Origin: an uncultured Rikenellaceae bacterium
Lineage (GTDB): Bacteria; Bacteroidota; Bacteroidia; Bacteroidales; Rikenellaceae
Direction: 5' to 3'
Length of the DNA stretch: 5,617 bases
Assembly: GCA_910588925.1 (NCBI GenBank)
Contig: CAJURV010000098.1
Coordinates: 1-5,617 of the forward strand
The stretch's first letter is position 1; each line of letters begins with the position of its first letter. The position numbers and the translations under genes were made by a program. Under the pieces are notes generated by a model. The model made no database searches. It saw only the letters and a program-made list of their open reading frames with translations, and was not told the DNA's origin. This document shows positions 5,431 to 5,617 of the stretch, one piece after another.

Positions 5431-5617
5431 TTGCCCGACGTCAAAAAAGGGTCGGAGCCTGCTGGGGACCGCTTAAGCATGAGGCTCTTTAGGTTCGTGG
5501 CGATGATTTAAGCGGAACAGGTCCATGATTGCTGTAACTTACGCGGGCCTCCGTTGGGGGAAATTTCTGCCCACCGCGAGGTGCGGCCCGCTCATCCCTC
5601 GTTCCTCGGGATTTAAC
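5431..5617 (+). ncRNA. Candidate structured non-coding RNA, cut by the window end
   Basis: The base composition shifts to GC-rich after about 5431 and strong pairings appear with no protein frame. CCGCTTAA (5469-5476) pairs perfectly with TTAAGCGG (5508-5515). GCGGGCC (5543-5549) pairs with GGCCCGC (5585-5591), enclosing CACC-GCGA-GGTG (5572-5583), a GNRA tetraloop on the plus strand only. GAGCC (5455-5459) and GGCTC (5483-5487) offer an alternative pairing. TACTTTCG (5417-5424) is one base off the TAnnTTTG -7 form and would start a plus-strand RNA near 5431, though no good -33 is seen. I do not recognise tmRNA, RNase P or SRP RNA motifs. A 6S-like RNA, or the Bacteroidales-1 motif, is a guess worth testing. 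The 3' end is outside the window. Confidence 0.45.

Noticed and set aside
5431..5617. tmRNA, RNase P RNA or SRP RNA
   Set aside because: I could not find the conserved tmRNA ends, the GAGGAAAGTCC core of RNase P RNA or the GGAAG/AGCAG core of SRP RNA on either strand.
1..5617. CRISPR array, insertion sequence or tRNA gene
   Set aside because: No regularly spaced direct repeats, no transposase frame with terminal repeats, and no TTCGA-type T-loop with a matching acceptor stem was seen.

Overview
The window looks like a chromosomal segment from a member of the Bacteroidales, possibly Alistipes-like or a related gut lineage. Three things suggest this. ArgG, ArgC and ArgD match the Bacteroidetes versions in detail: ArgG carries the GSTGAGNDQVRF and YSINQGIWGTSIGGKE segments, and ArgD opens with MKMFNVYPTYDI and has YLDMYGGHAVISIGH. 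The gene starts have A/T-rich upstream sequence and no Shine-Dalgarno motif. One clear promoter has the Bacteroidetes -7 form TAnnTTTG. The genus is an inference from memory of the families.

Layout. All confident genes lie on the minus strand and read leftwards as one arginine biosynthesis cluster: GNAT acyltransferase (4881-4282), argG (4018-2828), argC (2838-1831), argD (1725-601). A strong inverted-repeat terminator at 551-582 closes the unit 19 bases after argD. Left of it, 1-550 holds no convincing gene. It contains a plus-strand terminator, a 12-bp palindrome and related stem-loops. Right of the GNAT gene is a long leader (4882 to about 5149) with a good Bacteroidetes promoter at 5154-5186. 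The last 190 bases look like the 5' part of a structured non-coding RNA cut by the window edge.

Function. ArgC and ArgD reduce and transaminate the N-acylated glutamyl intermediate, and ArgG joins citrulline to aspartate. The GNAT is a plausible but unproven source of the N-acyl group. In Bacteroides the acyl group is succinyl rather than acetyl, because the carbamoyltransferase there is an N-succinylornithine enzyme. The substrate cannot be decided from this window. No argB, argF, argH, argR or proC is present.

Main discovery candidate. The leader of the operon contains a 31-codon ORF (5135-5040, minus) that begins about 14 bases after the predicted transcription start and ends in four consecutive CGA arginine codons directly before a TAG stop. 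This is the form of a leader peptide for arginine-responsive attenuation. Mutually exclusive pairings surround the arginine codons. The terminator part of such a switch is weak in this sequence, so the mechanism (transcriptional, Rho-dependent or translational) remains open.
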